A DNA stretch of 64,000 nucleotides from Nocardia anaemiae NBRC 100462 (GTDB taxonomy: Bacteria > Actinomycetota > Actinomycetes > Mycobacteriales > Mycobacteriaceae), in the NCBI RefSeq assembly GCF_001612725.1, contig NZ_BDAZ01000068.1:22525-86524 (forward strand), read 5' to 3'. Shown piece by piece: positions 1-6,825 of the stretch (within the stretch, counting starts at the first letter, position 1; every line of letters starts with the position of its first letter). Under the pieces are notes generated by a model. The model was not told the origin of the DNA and made no database searches. It worked only from the letters and a program-made list of their open reading frames with translations. Made by a program: the position numbers and the translations under genes.

Positions 1-1
1 C

Positions 2-367
2 GAGGGACTCGCGCTGGTGGCGCTCGGCTCGATCCCGACGAGCCCGAACGCGCTGCTGATCGTCGAGCGGCTGCTGGCCCTGCTCGCCGAGGGCGGCGTG
101 GACCCGCAGACCAATTCCTGGGCCGTCGATCTGATCTACCTGCACATATCCGCGCAGGCCGTGGAGCAGAGCGCGTACAACACCAAGGACACCATCGAGC
201 AGGACTACCTCGCCGAGGTCGCCCGACACTTCGCCGAACTACCCGCGGATCGGTACCCGACGCTGGTGGCGATGCGCGAACAAATGCTGGCGGGCGACGG
301 CGACGATCGGTCACGCTGGGCGCTGCGGGCGCTGGTGAACGGCATCCTGGCGACTCCGGTCGAATGA
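2..367 (+). CDS. TetR family regulator, C-terminal part (cut by window start)
   Basis: The frame is open from the first bases of the window and ends in TGA at 365-367, so only the last about 121 residues are visible and the DNA-binding helix-turn-helix lies outside. The visible part is all-helical, with alternating Ala/Leu-rich stretches and a SAQAVEQSAYNTKD segment typical of the ligand-binding half of large TetR/AcrR regulators (tetracycline-repressor-like C-terminal domain). The next gene's first possible ATG overlaps its stop, so the two are probably co-transcribed. The family assignment rests on fold-like composition and could be wrong; the ligand is unknown. Confidence 0.55.
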   Translation, partial: EGLALVALGSIPTSPNALLIVERLLALLAEGGVDPQTNSWAVDLIYLHISAQAVEQSAYNTKDTIEQDYLAEVARHFAELPADRYPTLVAMREQMLAGDGDDRSRWALRALVNGILATPVE

Positions 368-387
368 ATGCCGTGGGAGAATCGTCC

Positions 388-915
388 ATGCGGATGATTC
401 GACCGGCGGTCGAGGACGACCTGCCGATACTGCAAGATATCGAGCGCGTGGCGGGCAAACCATTCGCCGACATCGGCATGATTGCCGTCGCCGATGACGA
501 TCCCCCGTCACTGGATACGCTCCGGGAATTCCAGCGCGGGGGCCGCGCCTGGATCTATCCCGATGACGCGGGCCGCCCGATCGGCTATCTGATCCTCGGA
601 ATCGTCGACGGTAATGCCCATATCGAGCAGGTCTCGGTGGATCCGGACCACGCGGGCAAGCGGATCGGCAAACGACTCATCGACCATGCCGTGCGCTGGG
701 CGAGAGCCCGAGGCATGCAGGCGATCACGCTGACCACCTTCATCGATGTGGCCTGGAACGGCCCGTATTACGAACGCCTCGGTTTCCGCTTTCTGACGCC
801 GGCCGAGGAGACCGCGGAATTACGCGAAATCCGGGCCGCCGAGGCGGCGCACGGCCTCGATCTCTGGCCGCGCGCCGCCATGCGCGCCGAACTCGACGCC
901 TGGCAGCTGGACTGA
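388..915 (+). CDS. GNAT family N-acetyltransferase
   Basis: A protein of about 175 residues that probably transfers an acetyl group from acetyl-CoA to an amine; the substrate is not predictable. It begins RMIRPAVEDDLPILQ, the usual GNAT beta1-alpha1 opening, and carries the acetyl-CoA loop VSVDPDHAGKRIGKRLI (motif A, Q/R-x-x-G-x-G/A type) followed by the late WNGPYYERLGFRFL motif. I prefer ATG 388 because GGGAGA lies 7 nt upstream; an ATG at 364 overlapping the preceding TetR stop would add eight residues but has no clear ribosome site. It converges on glpD, with one base between the two stop codons. Confidence 0.85.
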   Translation: MRMIRPAVEDDLPILQDIERVAGKPFADIGMIAVADDDPPSLDTLREFQRGGRAWIYPDDAGRPIGYLILGIVDGNAHIEQVSVDPDHAGKRIGKRLIDHAVRWARARGMQAITLTTFIDVAWNGPYYERLGFRFLTPAEETAELREIRAAEAAHGLDLWPRAAMRAELDAWQLD

Positions 916-916
916 G

Positions 917-2470
917 CTAAGGCTGCCGTGCGAAGGCGGCCTCTGCCGCGGGCACAGCCGCCGCACGGTCCTCGGGGACGAGGCCGATCCGGGTGCGGCG
1001 GTCCAGCAGGTCGTCGATGTCGAGGGCGCCTTCGTGAGTGATCGCGAAGGCGAATTCGGCTGCGATGACGTCGATTCCGGGCGCGACCGGCTCGGCGAGG
1101 CCGGGATTCCGGTCGGCCGGTTCGAGTACGGACGCGGACTCGCTGCCGTAGCGCTCTACCAGCACGGTCGCAGCGTTGATGCGGTCGCGTGCGGCACCGG
1201 AGACCGCGCCCACCAACGGAAGTCGCTTGGTTCGGCACGGCCCAGCGGTCAGGTTGCCGCGCGCGATCGCCGCATCGACGGCGTCCTCGGCCATCTGGCG
1301 GTAGGTGGTGAGTTTGCCGCCGACAATGGTGATGACGCCGGTTGGGGAGTGCAGGACCGCGTGCTGGCGGGAGATATCGGCGGTGCTGTTGTCGGCGGTC
1401 CGCAGCAGTGGGCGCAGTCCGGCGTAGGTGCCGCGAATATCCTTGCGGGTCAATGGCTCTCGGAGTGCGGTATTGATGGTGTCGAGGAGGAAATCGATTT
1501 CGGCGTCGGTGGGCTTCGGCTCATCGGGAACCGGGCCGGGGGCATCCTCATCGGTGAGCCCGAGATAGACCCGGCCGTGCGCGGCGGGGAAGGCGAAGAC
1601 GAAGCGGCTGGTGCTGTCGGGTACCGGGACGGTCAGCGAAGCGGTCAGTCCGTCGAATGATTCGGCATCGAAAACGAGATGGGTGCCGCGACTCGGGCGC
1701 AGTTCGATGCTCGGGTCGACCTGATCGGCCCAGACGCCGGTGGCATTGATGACCGTGCGGGTCCGGACGGTCATGGCGGCACCGGTCAAGGTATCGCGCA
1801 GGGTTGCCGAATCTCCGGCCACATCAAGGGCTTCCACGCGAGTGAGGATCGTCGCGCCGTGTGCTGCCGCAGTGCGAGCCAGCGCTACCACCAGTCGCGC
1901 ATCGTCCACGAGCTGCCCATCCCACGACTGCAAGCCGCCACGCAATCCGTCGCGACGCACGGTCGGCGCCAACCGCAGCGCCTCGGCGGTGGCGACCCGA
2001 CGCGAACGCGGCAGTGTCGCAGGGGAAGTGCCCGCGCTGCGGCGCAGTACATCCCCGGCGACGAAGCCCGCGCGGATCAAAGTCCGTTGTGCGATACCGA
2101 CTTCCGGGAGCAGCGGCACCAGCTGTGGCAGCGGGCGGACGAGATGCGGTGCGGTGGTGGTGAGCAGAATCCCCCGTTCGACCGCGCTTTCGTGGGCGAT
2201 GCCGACCTGCCCGCTGGCGAGATATCGGAGTCCGCCGTGCACCAGCTTCGAACTCCACCGGCTCGTGCCGAATGCCAGATCGTGGCGCTCCACCAGCACG
2301 GTCCGCAGTCCGCGTGCCGCGGCATCGAGCGCCGCACCGGCTCCGGTCACGCCGCCGCCGATGACCAGCACATCGATGTCGACGCCGTCTCCGAGCAGCT
2401 GCAGTTCACGGTTGCGGCGTGCGGCATCGAGCGCGGAATTCCCGTGGACGTCAGCCGAATTCGCAGTCAT
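917..2470 (-). CDS. glpD: Glycerol-3-phosphate dehydrogenase (FAD)
   Basis: Oxidises sn-glycerol-3-phosphate to dihydroxyacetone phosphate, feeding electrons to the respiratory chain at the membrane. About 517 residues. The N-terminus has the FAD dinucleotide-binding motif VLVIGGGVTGAGAALDAAARG and the GlpD signature SSKLVHGGLRYLASG. The middle is the DAO-type oxidoreductase fold, and a C-terminal cap domain ends near TRIGL. The frame is open 21 codons further upstream, but AAAGGGA lies just before ATG 2470, which I take as the start. It lies 59 nt downstream of a TetR gene on the same strand. The order glpD-TetR-divergent flavoprotein-DAG kinase is that of M. tuberculosis Rv2249c-Rv2252. Confidence 0.93.
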   Translation of the reverse strand: MTANSADVHGNSALDAARRNRELQLLGDGVDIDVLVIGGGVTGAGAALDAAARGLRTVLVERHDLAFGTSRWSSKLVHGGLRYLASGQVGIAHESAVERGILLTTTAPHLVRPLPQLVPLLPEVGIAQRTLIRAGFVAGDVLRRSAGTSPATLPRSRRVATAEALRLAPTVRRDGLRGGLQSWDGQLVDDARLVVALARTAAAHGATILTRVEALDVAGDSATLRDTLTGAAMTVRTRTVINATGVWADQVDPSIELRPSRGTHLVFDAESFDGLTASLTVPVPDSTSRFVFAFPAAHGRVYLGLTDEDAPGPVPDEPKPTDAEIDFLLDTINTALREPLTRKDIRGTYAGLRPLLRTADNSTADISRQHAVLHSPTGVITIVGGKLTTYRQMAEDAVDAAIARGNLTAGPCRTKRLPLVGAVSGAARDRINAATVLVERYGSESASVLEPADRNPGLAEPVAPGIDVIAAEFAFAITHEGALDIDDLLDRRTRIGLVPEDRAAAVPAAEAAFARQP

Positions 2471-2529
2471 CACAATCCCTTTCGGTGGCGAAGCTCGCCG
2501 AGGTAATCGGTCGTTCCGGTCGGGCTTTG

Positions 2530-3138
2530 TCATTGCGGCTTCTCCAGGGGAGCCAGATAGCCGTCGATCGCGCGACCCAATTCGGCATCCAGCGCGGCCC
2601 CGGCCAGCAGCGGCGCGACCGTACCGGCCGACTGCACCGCCGACTGGGCGATGAGCAGCAGCATGGTCGCCATCTGTTCCGGCTCGCCCGCGCGAATCGT
2701 GCCGTCCCGGTGGCCCGCTCGGATGCCCGCACTGAACAGCTCGATCAGTGCGCGCTGGTTGCGGCCGAGGCGGCCGAAAACGTAGGTGAGCATCAGATCG
2801 GTATCGGTGCGGAAGATCTTGCCGAACAACGGATTCGACCGAATCGTCGCCGCACCCGCGACCACCCCCGCGACCAGCCGGGTGCGCGCATTGCCCGCGG
2901 CGGGCATGGTGTCGGCGATGATCGCGCGCAGTTCGCGCACCAGCAGCTCAGCGACCAGCGATCCGGTATCGGGCCAGCGGCGGTACACGGTCGGCCTGCT
3001 GACACCGGCGCGGCGGGCGACTTCGGTCAGTGTGGTGCGGCGCACCCCGAACTCCTCGACGCAGGCCCTTGCCGCGTCGAGGATCGCGAGATCGGTGGCC
3101 GAGAGCTCGTCATCGGGGACGGACGCTGCGGAGGTCAT
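2530..3138 (-). CDS. TetR family regulator of the glpD/AGPS-like divergon
   Basis: A 202-residue TetR repressor. The helix-turn-helix is near residues 30-60 (TTLTEVARRAGVSRPTVYRRWPDTGSLVAELL, matching the family's xxVAxxAGVSxxTxYxxFxxKxxL pattern); the rest is a helical ligand-binding domain. It is the counterpart of Rv2250c by position. It is transcribed with glpD and diverges from the AGPS-like gene; a 35-bp nested inverted repeat sits in the 92-nt gap and is the obvious operator, so it probably represses both sides. The ligand is unknown; an acyl-CoA or a glycerol metabolite would fit its neighbours. Confidence 0.9.
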   Translation of the reverse strand: MTSAASVPDDELSATDLAILDAARACVEEFGVRRTTLTEVARRAGVSRPTVYRRWPDTGSLVAELLVRELRAIIADTMPAAGNARTRLVAGVVAGAATIRSNPLFGKIFRTDTDLMLTYVFGRLGRNQRALIELFSAGIRAGHRDGTIRAGEPEQMATMLLLIAQSAVQSAGTVAPLLAGAALDAELGRAIDGYLAPLEKPQ

Positions 3139-3194
3139 CGGGTATCACCACCGGGTGTCGGCGGCACCGAAGTGCCGGGAAATGGAAGCCTGGT

Positions 3195-3229
3195 CGTTAC
3201 TGCTTGACAGTCTATGTCAAACTGTAACG
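3195..3229. promoter_or_regulatory. Nested palindrome, probable TetR operator
   Basis: Two concentric inverted repeats share a centre at base 3212: an outer pair CGTTAC/GTAACG (3195-3200 and 3224-3229) and an inner pair TTGACA/TGTCAA (3204-3209 and 3215-3220). It ends one base before the ATG of the AGPS-like gene and the inner TTGACA could double as a -35 box, so a bound repressor would block that start directly. Confidence 0.75.
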
Positions 3230-3230
3230 C

Positions 3231-4901
3231 ATGGTCGAGACGCAAGAGCACGCCGACGAAATCGGGTCCGCCGCGACCGGTGCGCACGCCGCAAACCCGG
3301 GCGAGCCGACGTATGCGGCGAGTATGGTTTGGGACGCCTGGGGCATCCCCGCCGGACACAAGCCGCTTTCGGCTTCGGTGCGGAACCTGTTGACGCAGGT
3401 CTTCGGGGTGTCCGGTGACCCGGTGGCGCGCCGCGATGAGGGCGATGTGCCGCTACGCGAGTCGGCGCTGACGCCGACTCAACGGGACGGGTTGGTCGCG
3501 GTGGTCGGCGTGGGCAGCATTTCGGTCGACCACCACGATCGTCTGCTGCACGCGGGTGGCAAAAGCACCCCCGACCTGCTGCGCCGTCGCGCCGATGGTC
3601 CGCAGGACGCCCCCGATGCCGTCGTTTTCCCCGCCGATCACGAGCAGGTGCTCGCGGTGCTCGGTTACTGCGCCGAGAACGCCATCGCGGTCGTCCCCTT
3701 CGGTGGCGGTACCAGCGTGGTGGGCGGTGTCGATCCGGTCCGCGGGCGCTTCGATACCGTCATCGCGCTCGATCTGCGCCGCTTGGACGGTATTTCGGAG
3801 ATCGATCCCATCAGTGGCACCGTCACCCTCGGCGCGGGACTCACCGGCCCCGAGGCCGAGGAAATTCTTGCCGCTCATGGATTTTCGCTCGGTCACTTCC
3901 CGCAGAGCTTCGAATTCGCCAGCATCGGTGGTTTCGCGGCAACCCGATCCTCTGGTCAGGCATCGGCTGGCTACGGACGCTTCGACGACATGGTCCAGCA
4001 CCTCAAGATCGCAACGCCCAGCGGCACCCTGGAACTCGGCCGCGCACCCGCCTCGGCCGCGGGCCCGGACCTGCGTGAATTGTTCGTCGGATCGGAAGGC
4101 GCCCTCGGCGTGATCACCGAGGTCACGCTGCGGGTGCACGCTGTCCCGGAGACCGTCGGTTACCAGGCCTGGTCTTTTCCGGACTTCGAAACCGGCGCCG
4201 CCGCATTGCGTTCGGTGGTGCAGGCGGGTGCCGTGCCAACGGTGCTGCGGTTATCCGACGAAGTCGAGACCGGCGTGAATCTGGCGCGCTCCGCTGATAT
4301 CGGCGGTGAGCCGGTGGCCGGTTGTCTGGCCATCACCACCTTCGAAGGTGCCGCGGCGCATGTCGCGGGCCGCAGCGCCGAAGCGGGCGAATTACTCGCG
4401 GACGCGGGCGGGACTGCGCTGGGGCGGGCCCCTGCCCAGGAATGGGAGCACGGGCGTTTCGCCGCACCCTATATGCGCGATGCGCTGCTCGATCTCGGTG
4501 TGCTGTGCGAAACCCTGGAAACCGCGACGACCTGGTCGAACCTGACCGCGCTCAAGGCGAAGGCGACTGCGGCACTGACCGATTCGCTCACCGCGCAGGG
4601 CACCCCGCCGCTGGTCATGTGCCACATCTCGCACACCTATCCGACGGGGGCGTCGCTGTACTTCACCGTTATCGCCAAACAGTTGGACGATCCGATCGCA
4701 CAGTGGCACATCGCGAAACGCGCAGTCGGTGACGCGATCGTGGCCGCGGGCGGCACCATCACCCACCATCATGCGGTCGGCACCGACCACCGACCCTGGA
4801 TTCCGGACGAAATCGGCGATCTGGGCGTGCGCGTACTGCGCGCGGTGAAGCGGGAATTGGACCCCGCGGGCATCCTCAACCCCGGAAAGCTCGTCCCGTG
4901 A
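3231..4901 (+). CDS. FAD-binding oxidase, alkyldihydroxyacetonephosphate-synthase-like
   Basis: A 556-residue flavoprotein of the vanillyl-alcohol-oxidase fold. The PCMH-type FAD domain spans about residues 125-305, with the diphosphate-binding segment AVVPFGGGTSVVGG and the later ELFVGSEGALGVITEVTLRV. The C-terminal cap carries the AGPS/D-lactate-dehydrogenase hallmark GTITHHHAVGTDHRPW and ends LDPAGILNPGKLVP. Eukaryotic AGPS makes ether lipids from acyl-DHAP; actinobacterial relatives such as Rv2251 are not proven to do so. GlpD beside it produces DHAP, which is suggestive. ATG 3231 directly follows the operator palindrome. The stop overlaps the kinase start by 4 nt. Confidence 0.85.
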   Translation: MVETQEHADEIGSAATGAHAANPGEPTYAASMVWDAWGIPAGHKPLSASVRNLLTQVFGVSGDPVARRDEGDVPLRESALTPTQRDGLVAVVGVGSISVDHHDRLLHAGGKSTPDLLRRRADGPQDAPDAVVFPADHEQVLAVLGYCAENAIAVVPFGGGTSVVGGVDPVRGRFDTVIALDLRRLDGISEIDPISGTVTLGAGLTGPEAEEILAAHGFSLGHFPQSFEFASIGGFAATRSSGQASAGYGRFDDMVQHLKIATPSGTLELGRAPASAAGPDLRELFVGSEGALGVITEVTLRVHAVPETVGYQAWSFPDFETGAAALRSVVQAGAVPTVLRLSDEVETGVNLARSADIGGEPVAGCLAITTFEGAAAHVAGRSAEAGELLADAGGTALGRAPAQEWEHGRFAAPYMRDALLDLGVLCETLETATTWSNLTALKAKATAALTDSLTAQGTPPLVMCHISHTYPTGASLYFTVIAKQLDDPIAQWHIAKRAVGDAIVAAGGTITHHHAVGTDHRPWIPDEIGDLGVRVLRAVKRELDPAGILNPGKLVP

Positions 4902-5845
4902 CAGAGGCGGTGCGGCGGATCACCGTGGTGACCAACCCGCAGTCCGGTGTCGGCCGAGGGCACGAGGTGGCCGCGGCCGCGCTGGCGCGGTTCACCGAAA
5001 AGGGCGTCGAGGTCACCGAGGTCCGCGCACCGTCGGCCGCCGAATCCATACGCCAGGTGCGGGATTCGATCACCGGTAGTGCCGCGCCGGACGCGGTGGT
5101 CTGCATCGGCGGCGACGGATTGATGAATGTCGTGCTGGAAGCCATCGCGCAGACCGGTGTTCCGCTCGGCCTGATACCCGCGGGCACCGGCAATGATCTC
5201 GCGCGCGAAATCGGTGTGCCCACCGACGATCCCGTCGCGGCCGCGGACCTGATCCTCGGCGGCCGCACCCGCACCATCGATCTCGGCCGCATCGAATCGC
5301 CGTTGCCCGGATTCGCACCCAAGTGGTTCGCCACTGTCACCGGTACCGGATTCGATGCGCGAGTCACCTTGCGCGCCAACGATATGCGCTGGCCCAAGGG
5401 CCCGCTGCGCTACACCTTCGCGGCACTGGCCGAGATCTCCGGCCGCTTCACCGTGCCGTACCGAATCGAGCTGTCCGGCGTCGTTCCCGGTGCACTCGAC
5501 AATCCCGACGCCGACACCGTCATCGAGACCGACGCCGTCATGGTGGCCATCGGCAACACGCGCACCTATGGCGGCGGCATGCTGGTCTGCCCGGACGCGG
5601 TAATGGACGACGGGCTACTGGATCTGACTGTCGTAGGCGCGGTTTCGCGCCTGGATATGCTGCGCCTGCTGCCCGCCCTGTCGGCGGGCAGGCGAATCGA
5701 TCACCCGGAATCCAAGCAGTATCGGGTCGCCCAGGTGACCCTGACGGCTCCCGGCGCTCCGGCCACCGCCGACGGCGAACCCGCGGGCGCTCTCCCCGTC
5801 ACGCTGCGCGCGGTCCCCGGCGCGCTTACCGTGCTGGTCCCCTGA
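4898..5845 (+). CDS. Diacylglycerol kinase, DagK-type lipid kinase
   Basis: A 315-residue lipid kinase that phosphorylates diacylglycerol to phosphatidic acid at the membrane surface. The N-terminal catalytic domain opens RRITVVTNPQSGVGRG, has the nucleotide-binding VVCIGGDGLMNVV (GGDG motif near residue 70) and the diagnostic IPAGTGNDLAREIGVP. The C-terminal beta domain contains IGNTRTYGGGM. The M. tuberculosis counterpart by synteny, Rv2252, is a diacylglycerol kinase linked to phosphatidylinositol mannoside synthesis. The GTG start overlaps the upstream stop (GTGA), so the flavoprotein and kinase are translationally coupled. It converges on the P-loop protein 10 nt downstream. Confidence 0.9.
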   Translation: MTEAVRRITVVTNPQSGVGRGHEVAAAALARFTEKGVEVTEVRAPSAAESIRQVRDSITGSAAPDAVVCIGGDGLMNVVLEAIAQTGVPLGLIPAGTGNDLAREIGVPTDDPVAAADLILGGRTRTIDLGRIESPLPGFAPKWFATVTGTGFDARVTLRANDMRWPKGPLRYTFAALAEISGRFTVPYRIELSGVVPGALDNPDADTVIETDAVMVAIGNTRTYGGGMLVCPDAVMDDGLLDLTVVGAVSRLDMLRLLPALSAGRRIDHPESKQYRVAQVTLTAPGAPATADGEPAGALPVTLRAVPGALTVLVP

Positions 5846-5855
5846 TCGCTGCTCG

Positions 5856-6572
5856 TCAAGCCACGAAACTGACCCGGCCTAGGCGGTCGATGGTGGTTCG
5901 GTCGACTACGACCGTGGACATGGGCTCGGGCGGCGGTGGATGGCCGGAGTCGACGGCGCGCATGAGGCGATCCCAGCGTCGGCAATGCAGGGTGAAGGAG
6001 ATCGGATTGATCCGACGTCCGCGTGCGTGCTGACCGGCGCGTGCGACACCGGCGGGCACATCGAGCAGGATCACGTGCAGCTCCCGGCCGTAGCGCCTGG
6101 CCCAGCGGGCGATCATTCGTCTGGCCCATCCGAAGGTAGCGCAGTCATGGATCACCACCGGGCCGGTGCCGTCGCGCAGTGCGGCCCGGATTCCGGCGTA
6201 ATGCGCGATGTGCACCACCGGCCGCCACAACGGATACGGGAGTCGACCGAGCCTGCGCCGCCACCGATTTCGCGAATGATGCGAATCCACCACCACCGAG
6301 CCCGCGGGACCCAGCGGCGGCTGCTCGGCATCGGCTTGCGCGCCGAAGAACATTCGCAGCGCGGTACTCTTGCCCGCCCCCGGGATTCCGGCCACGAGCA
6401 GCGCCGTCCTCGCTGGATATCGCAATTCCTCGATCGTGCGTCCGCGGAGATCGTGCACGGAATCCGGTGTTACGACCGGGATATCGGGTAGTCGCGGTTG
6501 CGAACCGGGATAAGGCGAATCAAGCGGAGGGTTCACCTCTTCCAGGCTCCCTAGCCCGATTCGATTCGGCAA
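5856..6572 (-). CDS. P-loop ATPase/kinase of unknown substrate
   Basis: Up to 238 residues. A Walker A motif AGIPGAGKSTALRMFFG lies near residue 60, followed by an Asp-containing VVVDSHHSR segment and a later VILLDVPAGVARAGQHARGR that resembles the lid Arg region of small kinases and zeta-toxin-like P-loop proteins. No second recognisable domain. The start is uncertain: the longest frame begins at TTG 6572; a GTG at 6536 has GGAG about ten bases upstream and may be the true start. No toxin or antitoxin partner is adjacent. It diverges from valS across a 253-nt gap. Confidence 0.7.
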   Translation of the reverse strand: MPNRIGLGSLEEVNPPLDSPYPGSQPRLPDIPVVTPDSVHDLRGRTIEELRYPARTALLVAGIPGAGKSTALRMFFGAQADAEQPPLGPAGSVVVDSHHSRNRWRRRLGRLPYPLWRPVVHIAHYAGIRAALRDGTGPVVIHDCATFGWARRMIARWARRYGRELHVILLDVPAGVARAGQHARGRRINPISFTLHCRRWDRLMRAVDSGHPPPPEPMSTVVVDRTTIDRLGRVSFVA

Positions 6573-6728
6573 CAGGGAAAACCCTGATTCTGGCAGGGCG
6601 GCGGACCCGCCATCGGGGCGGGAGTCAGGTGCCGTTGCGGCAGCCGCGTAATGAACTCGTCAAGAAGCTGAGAATTAGTTGTGGATTCGGAGCCCGGCCC
6701 GGTTTCGGCGGTAAGCTCTCCGGGTGTA

Positions 6729-6775
6729 GGCGGAGTCTTCGGTGTCCCTCATCCACCGAAGACTCCGCCGGTTTT
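6729..6775 (+). terminator. Strong hairpin with T-tract upstream of valS
   Basis: A perfect 16-bp inverted repeat (arms 6729-6744 and 6754-6769, 9-base loop) is followed by GGTTTT, the form of an intrinsic terminator on the + strand. The only gene upstream runs the other way, so there is no upstream + strand transcript from a gene to end. It may be an attenuator in a valS leader or a shield against antisense read-through. Confidence 0.75.
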
Positions 6776-6813
6776 ATCTCCCGGCCCTTTTATGAGCTCA
6801 GCGGGCGCCCCAC

Positions 6814-6819
6814 TAGAAT
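6814..6819 (+). promoter_or_regulatory. Candidate -10 box for a leaderless valS transcript
   Basis: TAGAAT fits the actinobacterial TANNNT consensus and lies 6 nt before the GTG start at 6826, the spacing of leaderless mRNAs. There is no ribosome-binding site upstream of that GTG, and no clear -35. Confidence 0.45.
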
Positions 6820-6825
6820 GCCGGG

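Noticed and set aside
6573..6825. T-box riboswitch for valS
   Set aside because: No AGGGTGGNACCGCG-type core or specifier loop was found; only the hairpin is supported.
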